Shown: positions 53,183 through 63,033, counted from the first letter of the stretch. The stretch is DNA of 64,000 bases from JALZAI01 sp038207565 (GCA_038207565.1 JBBQZQ010000013.1:1-64000); one strand, 5' to 3'. Notes: generated from the letters alone by a model not told the origin. Translations and numbers: made by a program.

Positions 53183-53814
53183 GGCGGGGTCAAGACGGGT
53201 TCACGCTGGTCGAGATGTTGGTGGTGATTGTGATCATCGGTGTCATCACCATCCCCCTCTCGAGGGTTCTGATCAGCTACCTCCACAACAGTGATGCGAC
53301 GACGGCCCGCCTCACCGAATCGCATGACGCGCAGATCGCCGCCGCCTACTTCTCGCAGGACGTGGCCAGCATGGGCGCACGGGACTGGGCCGACTCCACG
53401 ACGCCATACAAGTTAGTTCAGTCCGTTGAGCTGAATGCGCCTGAAACCGGCGGAATCTATCCCTGCGGTGCTGACGGTTCGCTCAAGGCGGTTGTGCGCC
53501 TGGGATGGGACGAATTCGCCTCCGAAGCCTCAGCAGCGGCGACCCAGATGCGCGCGGCGTATGTGGTGGAGCCCGTCGCATCGGGGCGCAACGAGTTGCA
53601 CCGGCTGATATGCGCAGGCTCGGCGACCGTGGCATCTGACCTTGTGCTGGCACATGATCTGGTGTCGGCGACCGTCACCTGTTCGTCCAATTGCGCAGGC
53701 ACCGGCGCCAACGTCCCGCAGAGCATCAACCTGACCTTGAACATCCACGACTTGCACAGCGACGCGGGCAGCAACTACATCATTGTCCTCACCGGGCAGC
53801 GGAGGCAGACATGA
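53176..53814 (+). CDS. Minor pilin / pseudopilin (PilW-like)
   Basis: A 212-residue protein with a class III-like leader MLRRGQDG/FTLVEMLVVIVIIGVITIPL and a large soluble domain with Cys pairs (YPCGADG, ICAGS, TCSSNCAG). The ATG at 53176 overlaps the previous stop (ATGCTGA). One TTA codon is at 53413. Size and order match PilW-type minor pilins. Confidence 0.82.
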   Translation: MLRRGQDGFTLVEMLVVIVIIGVITIPLSRVLISYLHNSDATTARLTESHDAQIAAAYFSQDVASMGARDWADSTTPYKLVQSVELNAPETGGIYPCGADGSLKAVVRLGWDEFASEASAAATQMRAAYVVEPVASGRNELHRLICAGSATVASDLVLAHDLVSATVTCSSNCAGTGANVPQSINLTLNIHDLHSDAGSNYIIVLTGQRRQT

Positions 53815-55982
53815 CCGGCGCGGTCCGACGGCGCGACGACGCGTCCACCGATGAAGGCGCTACGCTGATCCTCGCGCTGATCGTCATTACCGTGATCGCG
53901 TTGGTAGTCGGTGCGATGTTAGCTTTCGCGGACACAAGCGTCCGCACGACGGTCGCGGTGCGCGCGCAGGCCGGTAACGCATATGGCGCCGACGGTGCCG
54001 CCGACGCCGCGATCAACGCCCTTCGCACCAACGGATACAACAACGACTCTTCCAGTACCACCTATCCGAAATGCTTCGGTGCCACCAACACCTTGAAGCT
54101 CGACAACTTCTACCCAGGCACAACAGGCGAGGTGCCGGCATCGGCGCGCGTGGTCTGCTCGCCGGACCCGATCAGCGGCGCCGGGGGTGGCCTGGTACCC
54201 ATCACGAACGCGAATAAGCCGGGCAACGCGATCCTTACGCTGGGCGCTAACCCCGGAGAGGACGGTCTCCACATCAAGGGGTTAAGCAGCACGATTCCAT
54301 TTACCGTCCACGGCTCCGTGGTGTCAAACTCCAACATCAAGGTCACGAATGGCTCGCTCGTGTCGAACACCGCGGTGTTCGCGCACTCCGGATGTTCGGG
54401 CACGATCGTCAGCGCGCCTGCCGCGGCATGCACTTCCCCAGCGGCTGCCGACCCCAATTATCAATTCGATCCGGCCTACGGCTCGCCGGCCAACGCCGTG
54501 CCGACATATCGCTCCGTGCCGGCGGCGATCGCAGCGAACTGCCCGGCGGGGGTAATGACCTTCTTACCCGGCTACTACGACGACGCCAGTGCCTTGTCGG
54601 CGCTCATGTCAGGCTCAGGAAGCAATCCCTGCAGCGGCAGCGTCTGGTGGTTCAAGCCTGGCGCCTATTACTTTGACTTTCACAATTCGAACTCCCAGAA
54701 CGCCGTGCTTCCTTCGGACAACGACCTGTGGACGGTCGGCTCCGGGCAACTACTCGGTGGGACGCCGATCAACGCCGCTGGCGCCCCACTTTCGCAACCC
54801 AGCAAACCGGTTTCCGTTCCCGGGGGGTGCCAGAACCCGATCAAGTCGACGACAGCGTCGGGCGTGCAATTCATCTTCGGTGGCGACAGCCAATTCCAGG
54901 TCAGCGGTACCGCCGACGCCGAGATCTGCGGAACGTCCCGGTCGCCTGCCGACGCGCGGCCGACGATCGCCGTGTACGGCCTGAAGTCCGGTACGGCGAC
55001 CACGACCTCGGCCGTCGGCCTGCAGGCGACCACGGTCACCTCGACCGGCACCGGCACCCCGTTCATCGCGCCGGCGGGCGGCACGCTCACCACCGGCGTT
55101 GCGGCGGCGGACAGCAAATTCGACACGTGGACCAAGACGGGCACGACCAGCCGGAGCGCGACCCTAGCCCTATCCACCTTCGCGCCGACGCCGGTCATCC
55201 CGGCGGGGTCCATCGTCTCCTCGGCGAAGCTGCGCATCGTCTACGGCGCCAGCCCGCCGGCAGTCTCGCGCAGCGTGGTTATCACGCCGAATACCCCCGG
55301 CGCTGTAGCGATCACAAAAACTGTATCCACCGCAGCGAAACCGCCTAACTCGACGCAAACCGTCGACCTCAACGACGCTACGGCTACCGGACTGGCCGCG
55401 TCGATCCACACCTACGGCTTCGCCGGTGCGTCGCTGTTTTATACGTCGACACTGACTGCCGCAGGTGTCGAGAATGTCGATGCAGTGCTGCTGGACCTGA
55501 GCTACATACCGCCGGCCTTCCGGGCCGAAAACACCACATCGGTTGCGGGTAACTGCCTTGCCAGCACGTACACCGGCGGGTCCGCCGGACAATGCGCTGT
55601 TGTGTCGACGTCAAGCAGCTACAAGGGCAGCTTCTATATCCAGGCGCTGGCCTACACGCCGGTCGCGGTCATCGATCTGACGCTGAGCAACATCACACAG
55701 CAGGCGTTGCGCTTCGGCGTCGTCTCACGCGCGTTGTGGGCCAAGGAGACGGGCGCGATCAACTACACGGGCCCGGTCATCGAAGTCCCTGACAACTCGC
55801 CCGGCTACGGCCCAGGAGGCACCATCGTCTATCTGACCGTTTACATGTGCCCGGCTGCGTCGTCTTGCGACACCGGCGGGAAAGTCGGGCTAAAAGCCAG
55901 GGTCCTCATCTTCGACCCATCCGGCACACCAAGCCCGCCGGCGCGACGGATCACGATCCAGAGCTGGAGCATGCAGCGCTAG
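53811..55982 (+). CDS. Large PilX-like pilus-associated protein
   Basis: A 723-residue protein with a short N-terminus MTGAVRRRDDASTDEG and one hydrophobic helix (ATLILALIVITVIALVVGAMLAF). It lacks a clear prepilin cleavage motif but otherwise has the PilX arrangement. The extracellular region is Ser/Thr/Gly-rich with many beta strands and Cys pairs. It is several times longer than an ordinary PilX and may be a tip adhesin. The ATG at 53811 has GGAGG five bases upstream. It has three TTA codons (53919, 54282, 54564). Confidence 0.78.
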   Translation: MTGAVRRRDDASTDEGATLILALIVITVIALVVGAMLAFADTSVRTTVAVRAQAGNAYGADGAADAAINALRTNGYNNDSSSTTYPKCFGATNTLKLDNFYPGTTGEVPASARVVCSPDPISGAGGGLVPITNANKPGNAILTLGANPGEDGLHIKGLSSTIPFTVHGSVVSNSNIKVTNGSLVSNTAVFAHSGCSGTIVSAPAAACTSPAAADPNYQFDPAYGSPANAVPTYRSVPAAIAANCPAGVMTFLPGYYDDASALSALMSGSGSNPCSGSVWWFKPGAYYFDFHNSNSQNAVLPSDNDLWTVGSGQLLGGTPINAAGAPLSQPSKPVSVPGGCQNPIKSTTASGVQFIFGGDSQFQVSGTADAEICGTSRSPADARPTIAVYGLKSGTATTTSAVGLQATTVTSTGTGTPFIAPAGGTLTTGVAAADSKFDTWTKTGTTSRSATLALSTFAPTPVIPAGSIVSSAKLRIVYGASPPAVSRSVVITPNTPGAVAITKTVSTAAKPPNSTQTVDLNDATATGLAASIHTYGFAGASLFYTSTLTAAGVENVDAVLLDLSYIPPAFRAENTTSVAGNCLASTYTGGSAGQCAVVSTSSSYKGSFYIQALAYTPVAVIDLTLSNITQQALRFGVVSRALWAKETGAINYTGPVIEVPDNSPGYGPGGTIVYLTVYMCPAASSCDTGGKVGLKARVLIFDPSGTPSPPARRITIQSWSMQR

Positions 55983-56022
55983 TCGGCCCGACGGCGACGT
56001 CACGAGTCGTGTTTCTGGCCGG

Positions 56023-56808
56023 TCATCGCCCGAGGCGGCCGTAGGCGTCCGCGATAGCCGAGCCGGCGAAGATTGCCACCAGTGCGCCGGCGATCATGAA
56101 CGGCCCGAAGGGCAGGGCGGTCTTTCGACCGCCGCGGCCCGACGCCAACACGACGACACCCACGACCGAGCCCAGTGCGAAGCCGGCGAATCCGCCGACG
56201 GCCAACGCCGACCACGACAGGAACGCGAGCACGCCACCCAGGACGCCAGCCAGCTTGACATCGCCGAAACCCATTCCAGCCGGATAGGCGAACGCCAGAG
56301 CGAAGTAAAGCGCGAACAGAGCAACCGCGCCGATCGCAGCCCGGCCCAGCGGCCACCAGTCGCCCTGCACGCCCGCCGCGAGACAGAGGAGAGCCGCGAC
56401 AACCGGATATGAGGGTAGGACGATCGCGTCGGGCAACCGCTTGACGTCGAAGTCGATGAAGCCCAGCGCGATGCCCACGGCGGCGAAGTAGAGGTAGGCG
56501 GGCAGCGCACTCAGCAAGCCGAGCTGAGCCATTCTCAGCGTGACCGCGACGAAAAGCAGGCTGGCGGCAAGCTCCACGAGCGGGTAACGCACGCTGATCG
56601 GCGCCCGGCAATGGGCGCACCGGCCGCGCAGGATCAGCCACCCGAACAACGGAACATTGTGGCGGTTGCGAACAGCGGCGTTGCACGAAGGACAGTGCGA
56701 CGCTGGAGTGACCAGGGACTCGCCGAGCGGCACCCGATAGATGACGACGTTCAGGAACGAGCCGACCGCCAATCCGAGCACGGCAACGAGGACCACCAGT
56801 ACGCTCAT
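56023..56808 (-). CDS. pilD: Prepilin peptidase PilD
   Basis: A 261-residue membrane aspartic protease that cleaves and N-methylates prepilins. It has the N-terminal methylase-type zinc Cys (C39, C42, C64, C67), the first catalytic Asp in FIDFDVKRLPD (D119) and the second in GMGFGDVKL (D183). It is convergent with the pilin operon and reads towards it. The Cys set suggests it also methylates. Confidence 0.92.
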   Translation of the reverse strand: MSVLVVLVAVLGLAVGSFLNVVIYRVPLGESLVTPASHCPSCNAAVRNRHNVPLFGWLILRGRCAHCRAPISVRYPLVELAASLLFVAVTLRMAQLGLLSALPAYLYFAAVGIALGFIDFDVKRLPDAIVLPSYPVVAALLCLAAGVQGDWWPLGRAAIGAVALFALYFALAFAYPAGMGFGDVKLAGVLGGVLAFLSWSALAVGGFAGFALGSVVGVVVLASGRGGRKTALPFGPFMIAGALVAIFAGSAIADAYGRLGR

Positions 56809-56902
56809 CAGCTAGCCCTCCCTGCCCCCCGTGCTTTTCGCATCCGCGGGGAGTAAGCCCCGTTCGGATACATCGGACGGTCGGGCAGGAGTCTGAGGTA
56901 AC

Positions 56903-57346
56903 TCAGCCGGTGATGTACTGCTCGAGGTGCTCGCGGTCCTGTTCGAGCTCGTGCATCCGGCTGGACACAACGTCCCCGATCGACACGATGCCGACCAGCT
57001 GAGCACCGTGCTCGCCCTGAGCCAGCACCGGCATGTGTCGGAAGCGTCGATCGGTCATGGTCGTCGCCACGCTGTCGACGGAATCCTGCGGTGCGCAGCT
57101 GACGACCGGACTGTTCATCATGTCGGCGACGCGACCCTGCAGCACCTCGGCCCCGCCGGTGTTCAGGCGCCGGACGACATCGCGTTCGGACACGATGCCG
57201 ACGACTGCGTCGCCGTCGACCACCACGAGTGCTCCGATCCGATGCTCAGCCAGCTGCGCGAGCAGATCGATGATCGATGCCGACGGCGCGATGGTCACCA
57301 CCGTGGTTCCCGCGGTCTTGCGCCGCAGGATGTCCGAGATCCGCAT
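56903..57346 (-). CDS. CBS-domain protein
   Basis: A 147-residue protein made of two CBS motifs (SIIDLLAQLAEHRIGALVVVD and SVDSVATTMTDRRFRHMPVL), a nucleotide-binding module, with the C-terminal HELEQDREHLEQYITG typical of stand-alone actinobacterial CBS proteins. It sits between the GGDEF-EAL gene and pilD on the same strand. The ligand and partner are unknown. Confidence 0.88.
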   Translation of the reverse strand: MRISDILRRKTAGTTVVTIAPSASIIDLLAQLAEHRIGALVVVDGDAVVGIVSERDVVRRLNTGGAEVLQGRVADMMNSPVVSCAPQDSVDSVATTMTDRRFRHMPVLAQGEHGAQLVGIVSIGDVVSSRMHELEQDREHLEQYITG

Positions 57347-57404
57347 TTGCCCAGCTCCCGACGTGTCCGGTCAGCGCGCGATGCGCCGGCGTCCGCCCCC
57401 GACG

Positions 57405-59501
57405 TTAGTCAGATGGGTTGGCAACGGGAAGAGTCAGTAGTCGCGGTGCGCGCGACGCTACCTCACTTCCGGTCGGGCGGAAGGGCGTCAGCCGACTGAC
57501 GGCGAGGTGCGCACGCATCCATTCGGTCGCCTCGGCAGCCGGCATCGGCATTGCGACGCACCAGCCCTGCACTCCGTCGCAGCCGAGCGTGCTGAGTAGC
57601 TGCCGTTCCTCCGGGGTCTCCACACCTTCGGCGATGACGGGTACGTCCAGCGCGTGCGCGAGGTCGATGAGCGCCCGTAGGATGCCGATCGCGCGGGGTC
57701 CGTCGGACAATCGTGACACGAAGATGCGGTCGATCTTGATCTCGTCCACGGGCAGCGAGCTGAGCCGCATGAGCGAGGAGTAACCGGTGCCGAAGTCGTC
57801 GAGGCTGACGCCGACGCCCATCGCCCGCAGCCGGCCCAGCGCGATCTTGGCGTCGTGGAGTTCGTGGGTGACGATGCGCTCGGTGATCTCCAGAAGGAGC
57901 ATCCCGGCGGGCACGTTGTATTCCGAGAGCAGCGTCGCCACGAGATAGGTGAGGCTGTCGTCGGCGAGGTCGGTCGGCGCGATGTTGACCGCGATGGGTA
58001 TGTTCATGCCCTCGTCGCGCCAGCGTGCCATCTGATCGAGAGCGAGTGTCACGACGCGTGCGGTGAGCAGCGGCATGATGCCCGACCCTTCGGCGAGCGG
58101 GACGAACTCGTCGGGCGGGATCCACCCGCGCGTCGGATGGAACCACCGGACGAGCGCCTCGAAGCCGAGCGGCGTGGAGTCGGTTGTCGACACCTTCGGT
58201 TGGTAGTGCAGTTCGAGAACGTCGTTCTCGATGGCCTGCCGCAGCTCGCCCAGAAGAGCGAGGCGGTCGGCTGAATTGTGGTCGCGCGCGGGGGAGTACA
58301 TCTCGGTGGACGTGTGCTTTCCCTTGGCCACATACATCGCCACGTCGGCGCGTTGCAGCAGCAAGGTGGAATCGGCGCCGTGGGCCGGGCAGACTGCGAT
58401 CCCCAGCGACAGGTCGACCTCCAGCGAGAGGTCGTCGAGCTGGATGGACCGGGTGTTCGCGATGCGGATCCGCTCGGCCACAGCCTGGACGCTGTACTCG
58501 TCCGCATCGAACACGAGCACGGCGAACTCGTCCCCGCCCAAGCGGGCGACAAGATCATCGGGCCGCATCGATTCGCGCAGCCGCAGGGCGAACTGGACCA
58601 GCAGGGCGTCGCCGACCTGGTGGCCGAGCGTGTCGTTGACCCGCTTGAAGTCGTCGATGTCGATGAGCATGAGTCCGAAGGGCAGTCGGTCGCGCCGATG
58701 GCGCGCGAGGGCATTGTCGAGTTCGAACTGGAACGTGCTGCGGTTGGGCAGGCCGGTCAGCGCGTCGTGTCCGGCGGCATGTTCGCGCTCGAGTGACATC
58801 TGGGCCGTGTAGTAGAGCAGCAGCAACGGTACGAGCAGCAATGGCAGCAGCTGCCACGTCGACTGCGCGACCACAACGATCAGTGGCGACAGGGCGAGCA
58901 CCGAGAATGTCATCACGGTGTAGTGCAGGAAGTCGTCAGCGATGACGCTGCGGAAGGAATCGGTCCAGGCGAGCACCCCGGCGACGAGCAGCAGGTTGGT
59001 GACGAAGTAGGCGATCCAGACCCCCACCACCCAGGTCAGGTCCCTGAGGCCGAAGTCCTTGAGCGGGTTTGCCAGCGATGAGGTATGGCCGGCGGCGAGC
59101 ATCACCAGGTAGCCCGAGGTCACCGAGACGGTGTACTGGGCGGGGTTGAACAGCACCTTCCACCAGGTCTTGCGCCTGCGCAGGTCGGAGGCGGCTGCCG
59201 CGACGGTCGCTGCGATGATCGCCGGCCAGAGGCCCCAGACGATGAGCAGCGCGCAGGTGAAGGCCGTCGACGTGACGACGCCCTGCGGATCGTGCCCGCG
59301 CCCCTGGATGAGCGGCAGGAGTTCGAGGATCACCAGCAGCGCCGCGGTCATGATCAGCGGGGCCAACATCTCGACAGACGTGGTGGAGAACATCTTCGTC
59401 ACGGCGATCCACACGAGCGACATGCCGGAGATGACTGTTGCGTACCAGACCACACAGGACAGCGACAATGTGCGCAGGGAGAACTCGCTCTGCGTGATCA
59501 C
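57405..59501 (-). CDS. Membrane-bound GGDEF-EAL cyclic di-GMP protein
   Basis: A 698-residue protein. Residues 1 to about 240 have several hydrophobic helices. The GGDEF domain (about 245-400) keeps the signature GGDEF at 322-326 and an RxxD inhibitory site at 313-316. The EAL domain keeps EAL at 448-450, TER, DDFGTGYSS and AEGVET. Both synthesis and hydrolysis of c-di-GMP look possible. The GTG at 59501 has GGAGG four bases upstream. It lies near the pilus genes and downstream of dnaE2. Confidence 0.92.
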   Translation of the reverse strand: MITQSEFSLRTLSLSCVVWYATVISGMSLVWIAVTKMFSTTSVEMLAPLIMTAALLVILELLPLIQGRGHDPQGVVTSTAFTCALLIVWGLWPAIIAATVAAAASDLRRRKTWWKVLFNPAQYTVSVTSGYLVMLAAGHTSSLANPLKDFGLRDLTWVVGVWIAYFVTNLLLVAGVLAWTDSFRSVIADDFLHYTVMTFSVLALSPLIVVVAQSTWQLLPLLLVPLLLLYYTAQMSLEREHAAGHDALTGLPNRSTFQFELDNALARHRRDRLPFGLMLIDIDDFKRVNDTLGHQVGDALLVQFALRLRESMRPDDLVARLGGDEFAVLVFDADEYSVQAVAERIRIANTRSIQLDDLSLEVDLSLGIAVCPAHGADSTLLLQRADVAMYVAKGKHTSTEMYSPARDHNSADRLALLGELRQAIENDVLELHYQPKVSTTDSTPLGFEALVRWFHPTRGWIPPDEFVPLAEGSGIMPLLTARVVTLALDQMARWRDEGMNIPIAVNIAPTDLADDSLTYLVATLLSEYNVPAGMLLLEITERIVTHELHDAKIALGRLRAMGVGVSLDDFGTGYSSLMRLSSLPVDEIKIDRIFVSRLSDGPRAIGILRALIDLAHALDVPVIAEGVETPEERQLLSTLGCDGVQGWCVAMPMPAAEATEWMRAHLAVSRLTPFRPTGSEVASRAPRLLTLPVANPSD

Positions 59502-59584
59502 GCGTCCTCCGCGGGTTAGGTGCCCTCCTATCGGCCGCCGCGCGTCCACCTTGAGGTGACAGGGGCGGATAGGTGACTCAGCGG

Positions 59585-62500
59585 TCAGCGGAAATCGCGC
59601 GAGCGGGTGCGCAGACCCAGTTCGAGTTTGTCGATGCGCTCGGCGACCACGTTGATTACGCCGTCCTTGGTGTGCTCGAGCAGGCCGCGGATCATCAGCC
59701 CACCGGACTCGCGTGCCACCCGCCGGTGCCGCTGCCAGACCACCTCGGCGACGATCACATTGGTCAACCCCGTCTCGTCCTCGATGTTGAGGAAGGTGAC
59801 CCCCCGAGCCGTGGCCGGGCGTTGCCGGTGAGTGACCACGCCCCCGACCAGCACGCGGGTGTGGTCGGGGACGCTCTGGAGCTGCGCGTTGGTCAGGATG
59901 CCCAAGGCAGCCAGACGCGGACGGATGAGTGCGGTCGGGTACCTGTCGGTGGTGATCCCGGTGGCCCACATGTCGGCGATCAGCTGCTCCGGCTCGCTCA
60001 TCGCCGGGATGCCGGCGGGCGCCCGCTCGGAGTAGGCAGCGACGTCGAGCTGTCCGGGTCGCGCGCTGGCTGCCGCGCCTGCCGCCCAGAGTGCTTCGCG
60101 CCGCGGCAGGCCGAAGTCCTCGAACGCGTCGGCGGTGGCCAGTGCCTCGAGCTGGTCGGCCGACATCCCGACCCGGCGCGCGAGATCGGCCATCGAGGTG
60201 TACGGACCGTCAGCCTCCCGCCCGGCGACGATCTGCTCGGCCAGGTCGTCGCCGATGGAACGCACCGAGGACAACCCGAGACGCACGGCCGGTTGCGGCG
60301 CGTCCAGACACGGACACTGGGACGCTCCGGTGCGGGTAGCCCGCGTCCCCGATGTGTCGTTGTCGGGTTCGAGCGAAGCTCCGGCGAGCGACACCGCGAG
60401 CGAGGGCTTGCGGACCTCGATCCCGTGCCGCTTCGCGTCGTGCACCAGCGACTGCGGTGAGTAGAAGCCCATCGGTTGCGCGTTCAGCAATGCCGCGCAG
60501 AACGCCGCCGGGTGATGGCGCTTGAGCCAGGACGACGCGTACACCAGCAGCGCGAAGCTGATCGAGTGGCTCTCGGCGAAACCGAACGCGGCGAAGGCCT
60601 GGATCTTCTCGTAAATCTGGTCGGCGACCGCGCCGATGATGCCATTCGCGGCCATCCCGTCGTAGAGCCGGATGCGCATCGCGTCGATCTTGTCCTTCGA
60701 TCGTTTCGAGCCCATTGCCCGGCGCAACTGATCGGCTTCGGAGGGCGAGAAGTCAGCGACGGCAACCGCCACCTGCATCAGCTGCTCCTGGAACAGCGGG
60801 ATGCCCAGCGTGCGGCCCAGCGGCTCTTTCAACCGGGGATGCGGGAACGTGACCGGCTCGTCGCCGTGCTTGCGCCGGATGTAGGGGTGCACGGAACCGC
60901 CCTGGATCGGTCCGGGACGGATCAAGGCCACCTCGATCGCGAGGTCGTAGAAGCAGCGTGGCTTCAGGCGCGGCAGGGTGGCGATCTGCGCGCGCGACTC
61001 GACCTGGAACACCCCGATCGAGTCGGCCGCGCAGAGCATGTCGTAGACGCACTCCTGCTCCTTGGGGATGGAGTCCAGCGTGTAGGTGACGCCGAAGAAG
61101 TCAGCGACCAGTTCGAAGGTGTACTGGATCGCCGAGAGCATTCCGAGCCCGAGCAGGTCGAACTTCACCAATCCGATCTGGGCGCAGTCGTCTTTGTCCC
61201 ACTGCAGCACGGTGCGTCCGGGCCCGCGAGCTCCGCTCGCAAGAGGGACGGTGAGCCGCCCCCACTCGACCGGGCACACCTCGATCACCGGACGGTCGCA
61301 GATGACCATGCCGCCGGAATGGATGCCCAGGTGCCGTGGGGAATTCTGCAGCTCACCGGCCAGCTGTACGACCGTAGGGGGGACGGCGGCCACGTCCTGT
61401 TCCACTTCCGCGGACCAGTAGTAACCGCGCTCGATCTCCTTGCTCCACGCGTCCTGCTGTCCCTGCGAATAGCCGAGCGCCCGGGCGACGTCGCGCACCG
61501 CGGACTTGGGCCGGTAGGTGATCACGTTCGCGACCTGCGCCGCGTGCTCGCGTCCGTGCAGCTCGTAGACGTACTGGATGACCTCCTCTCGGCGGTCGGA
61601 CTCGATGTCGATGTCGATGTCCGGCGGCTCACCGCGTTCCGGCGCGAGGAAGCGCTCGAACATCAGGTCGTAGTAGACGGCGTCGATCGCGGTGATCTGC
61701 AGCGCGTAGCAGACCGCCGAGTTTGCCGCGGATCCCCTGCCCTGAGCGAGGATTCCCTGCTCTCGGCAGAAGCGGGCGATGTCGTAGACGACGAGGAAAT
61801 ACCCCGGGAAGTTCAGCTCCTCGATGATCTGCAGCTCGTGCTCGATCATTTCGTACGCGCGCCGCTCGTGCGGTTTGCCGGCGAAGCGTTCGGGCGCCAT
61901 CCGCAGCACCAGCTCGCGCAGGTAGCTCATCTCGTCATGTCCGTCGGGGACCGGGAACGGCGGCAGGTCAGGGGCGATCAGGTGCAGCGAGAAGGCGATC
62001 TCGTCGCCCAGCCGCGCAGCGTTGGACACCGCACCCGGCCAGCGGGCGAACCGCGCCGCCATCTCGTCACCGGAACGCAGGTGCTGCCCCGACCAGGACG
62101 GCAGCCACCCGTCGATGTCGTCGAGGCTGCTGCGCGCGCGGACGGCAGCCAGCGCCGTGGCCAGCGGACGTCGCGGTGGTGCGTGGTAGTGCGCGGCCGT
62201 GGTGGCGACGATCGGCACGCCGCGTTCGCCGGCCAACAAAGCCAATGCGTCGTAGCGCTCGTCCGCCTGCGGGTCGAGCTCGTGGGCCAGTTCGACGGCG
62301 ACGTTGTCGCGTCCGAAGCGTGAGATCAGCTCGTCGCGCGCACGCCGCGCCGCTTCCATCCCGCCTGAGTCGAGCGCCTGGCGCACCGAGCCCTTGCGGC
62401 AACCGGTCAGGACCAGCCAGTGCCCGGCTGCCGCCTCGGTGATCTCGTCGATGTCGTGGACGGGACGCCCCTTCGCACCGCCGCGCAGCTGCGCCTTGCT

Positions 62501-63007
62501 GATCACGCGGCACAGCGCGGCGTATCCGTCCGGATCGCGCGCGAGCGCGAGCAGATGCTGCCCGGGGGGATCAGGGACGCCGACGCGCGCCGCGATCGCC
62601 CGCTCGGTCTGAGTGCTGGGCGCCGGGACGTCCAACGAGAGCTCGGCACCGAAACCGGTCCCCAGACCGATGGCCTCGGCCGCCTCGGCGAAGCGCACCA
62701 CGCCGTACATGCCGTCGTGGTCGGTCAGGGTGAGTGCTGACAGGCCGAGCCGTGCTGCCTCCTCGGCGAGCTCCTCGGGGGCCGACGCGCCGTCGAGGAA
62801 GCTGAAGGACGAGTGCGCATGCAGCTCGGCGTATCCGGTGGCGGCGGGTGCTGGAAGCACGCCGCGCGGTTCGTAGGCGTCGCGCTTGCATGACCAGGCG
62901 GGGGAGTCGCCGCCGTCGCCGGCGAGCCGGTCGTAGCCCGAAACGGGTCGCCCGGACAGCCTCCGTTCCAGCTCGCGCCACGGAATCGGCGGATTCTGCC
63001 AGCCCAT
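59585..63007 (-). CDS. dnaE2: Error-prone DNA polymerase III alpha subunit (DnaE2)
   Basis: A 1140-residue polymerase used in damage-induced mutagenesis. It has the PHP domain near the N-terminus (HAHSSFSFLDGAS), the palm metal motif PDIDIDIESDRREE, and a C-terminal OB-fold region. It lacks the long tail of the replicative DnaE. The ATG at 63007 (MGWQNPPIPW) is chosen because a LexA box lies 11 bases upstream. No imuA'/imuB partner genes are in the window. Expression should rise in the SOS response. Confidence 0.93.
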   Translation of the reverse strand: MGWQNPPIPWRELERRLSGRPVSGYDRLAGDGGDSPAWSCKRDAYEPRGVLPAPAATGYAELHAHSSFSFLDGASAPEELAEEAARLGLSALTLTDHDGMYGVVRFAEAAEAIGLGTGFGAELSLDVPAPSTQTERAIAARVGVPDPPGQHLLALARDPDGYAALCRVISKAQLRGGAKGRPVHDIDEITEAAAGHWLVLTGCRKGSVRQALDSGGMEAARRARDELISRFGRDNVAVELAHELDPQADERYDALALLAGERGVPIVATTAAHYHAPPRRPLATALAAVRARSSLDDIDGWLPSWSGQHLRSGDEMAARFARWPGAVSNAARLGDEIAFSLHLIAPDLPPFPVPDGHDEMSYLRELVLRMAPERFAGKPHERRAYEMIEHELQIIEELNFPGYFLVVYDIARFCREQGILAQGRGSAANSAVCYALQITAIDAVYYDLMFERFLAPERGEPPDIDIDIESDRREEVIQYVYELHGREHAAQVANVITYRPKSAVRDVARALGYSQGQQDAWSKEIERGYYWSAEVEQDVAAVPPTVVQLAGELQNSPRHLGIHSGGMVICDRPVIEVCPVEWGRLTVPLASGARGPGRTVLQWDKDDCAQIGLVKFDLLGLGMLSAIQYTFELVADFFGVTYTLDSIPKEQECVYDMLCAADSIGVFQVESRAQIATLPRLKPRCFYDLAIEVALIRPGPIQGGSVHPYIRRKHGDEPVTFPHPRLKEPLGRTLGIPLFQEQLMQVAVAVADFSPSEADQLRRAMGSKRSKDKIDAMRIRLYDGMAANGIIGAVADQIYEKIQAFAAFGFAESHSISFALLVYASSWLKRHHPAAFCAALLNAQPMGFYSPQSLVHDAKRHGIEVRKPSLAVSLAGASLEPDNDTSGTRATRTGASQCPCLDAPQPAVRLGLSSVRSIGDDLAEQIVAGREADGPYTSMADLARRVGMSADQLEALATADAFEDFGLPRREALWAAGAAASARPGQLDVAAYSERAPAGIPAMSEPEQLIADMWATGITTDRYPTALIRPRLAALGILTNAQLQSVPDHTRVLVGGVVTHRQRPATARGVTFLNIEDETGLTNVIVAEVVWQRHRRVARESGGLMIRGLLEHTKDGVINVVAERIDKLELGLRTRSRDFR

Positions 63008-63017
63008 CCGCCCACTG

Positions 63018-63033
63018 TAGAACAAATGTTCTA
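63018..63033. promoter_or_regulatory. LexA box of dnaE2
   Basis: TAGAACAAATGTTCTA is a perfect palindrome fitting the actinobacterial SOS box core GAAC-N4-GTTC. It ends 11 bases before the dnaE2 ATG. LexA would repress dnaE2 until DNA damage. Confidence 0.88.

Noticed and set aside
59502..59584. Cyclic di-GMP riboswitch before the GGDEF-EAL gene
   Set aside because: The 83-base leader is too short for the known aptamers and shows no GEMM core.
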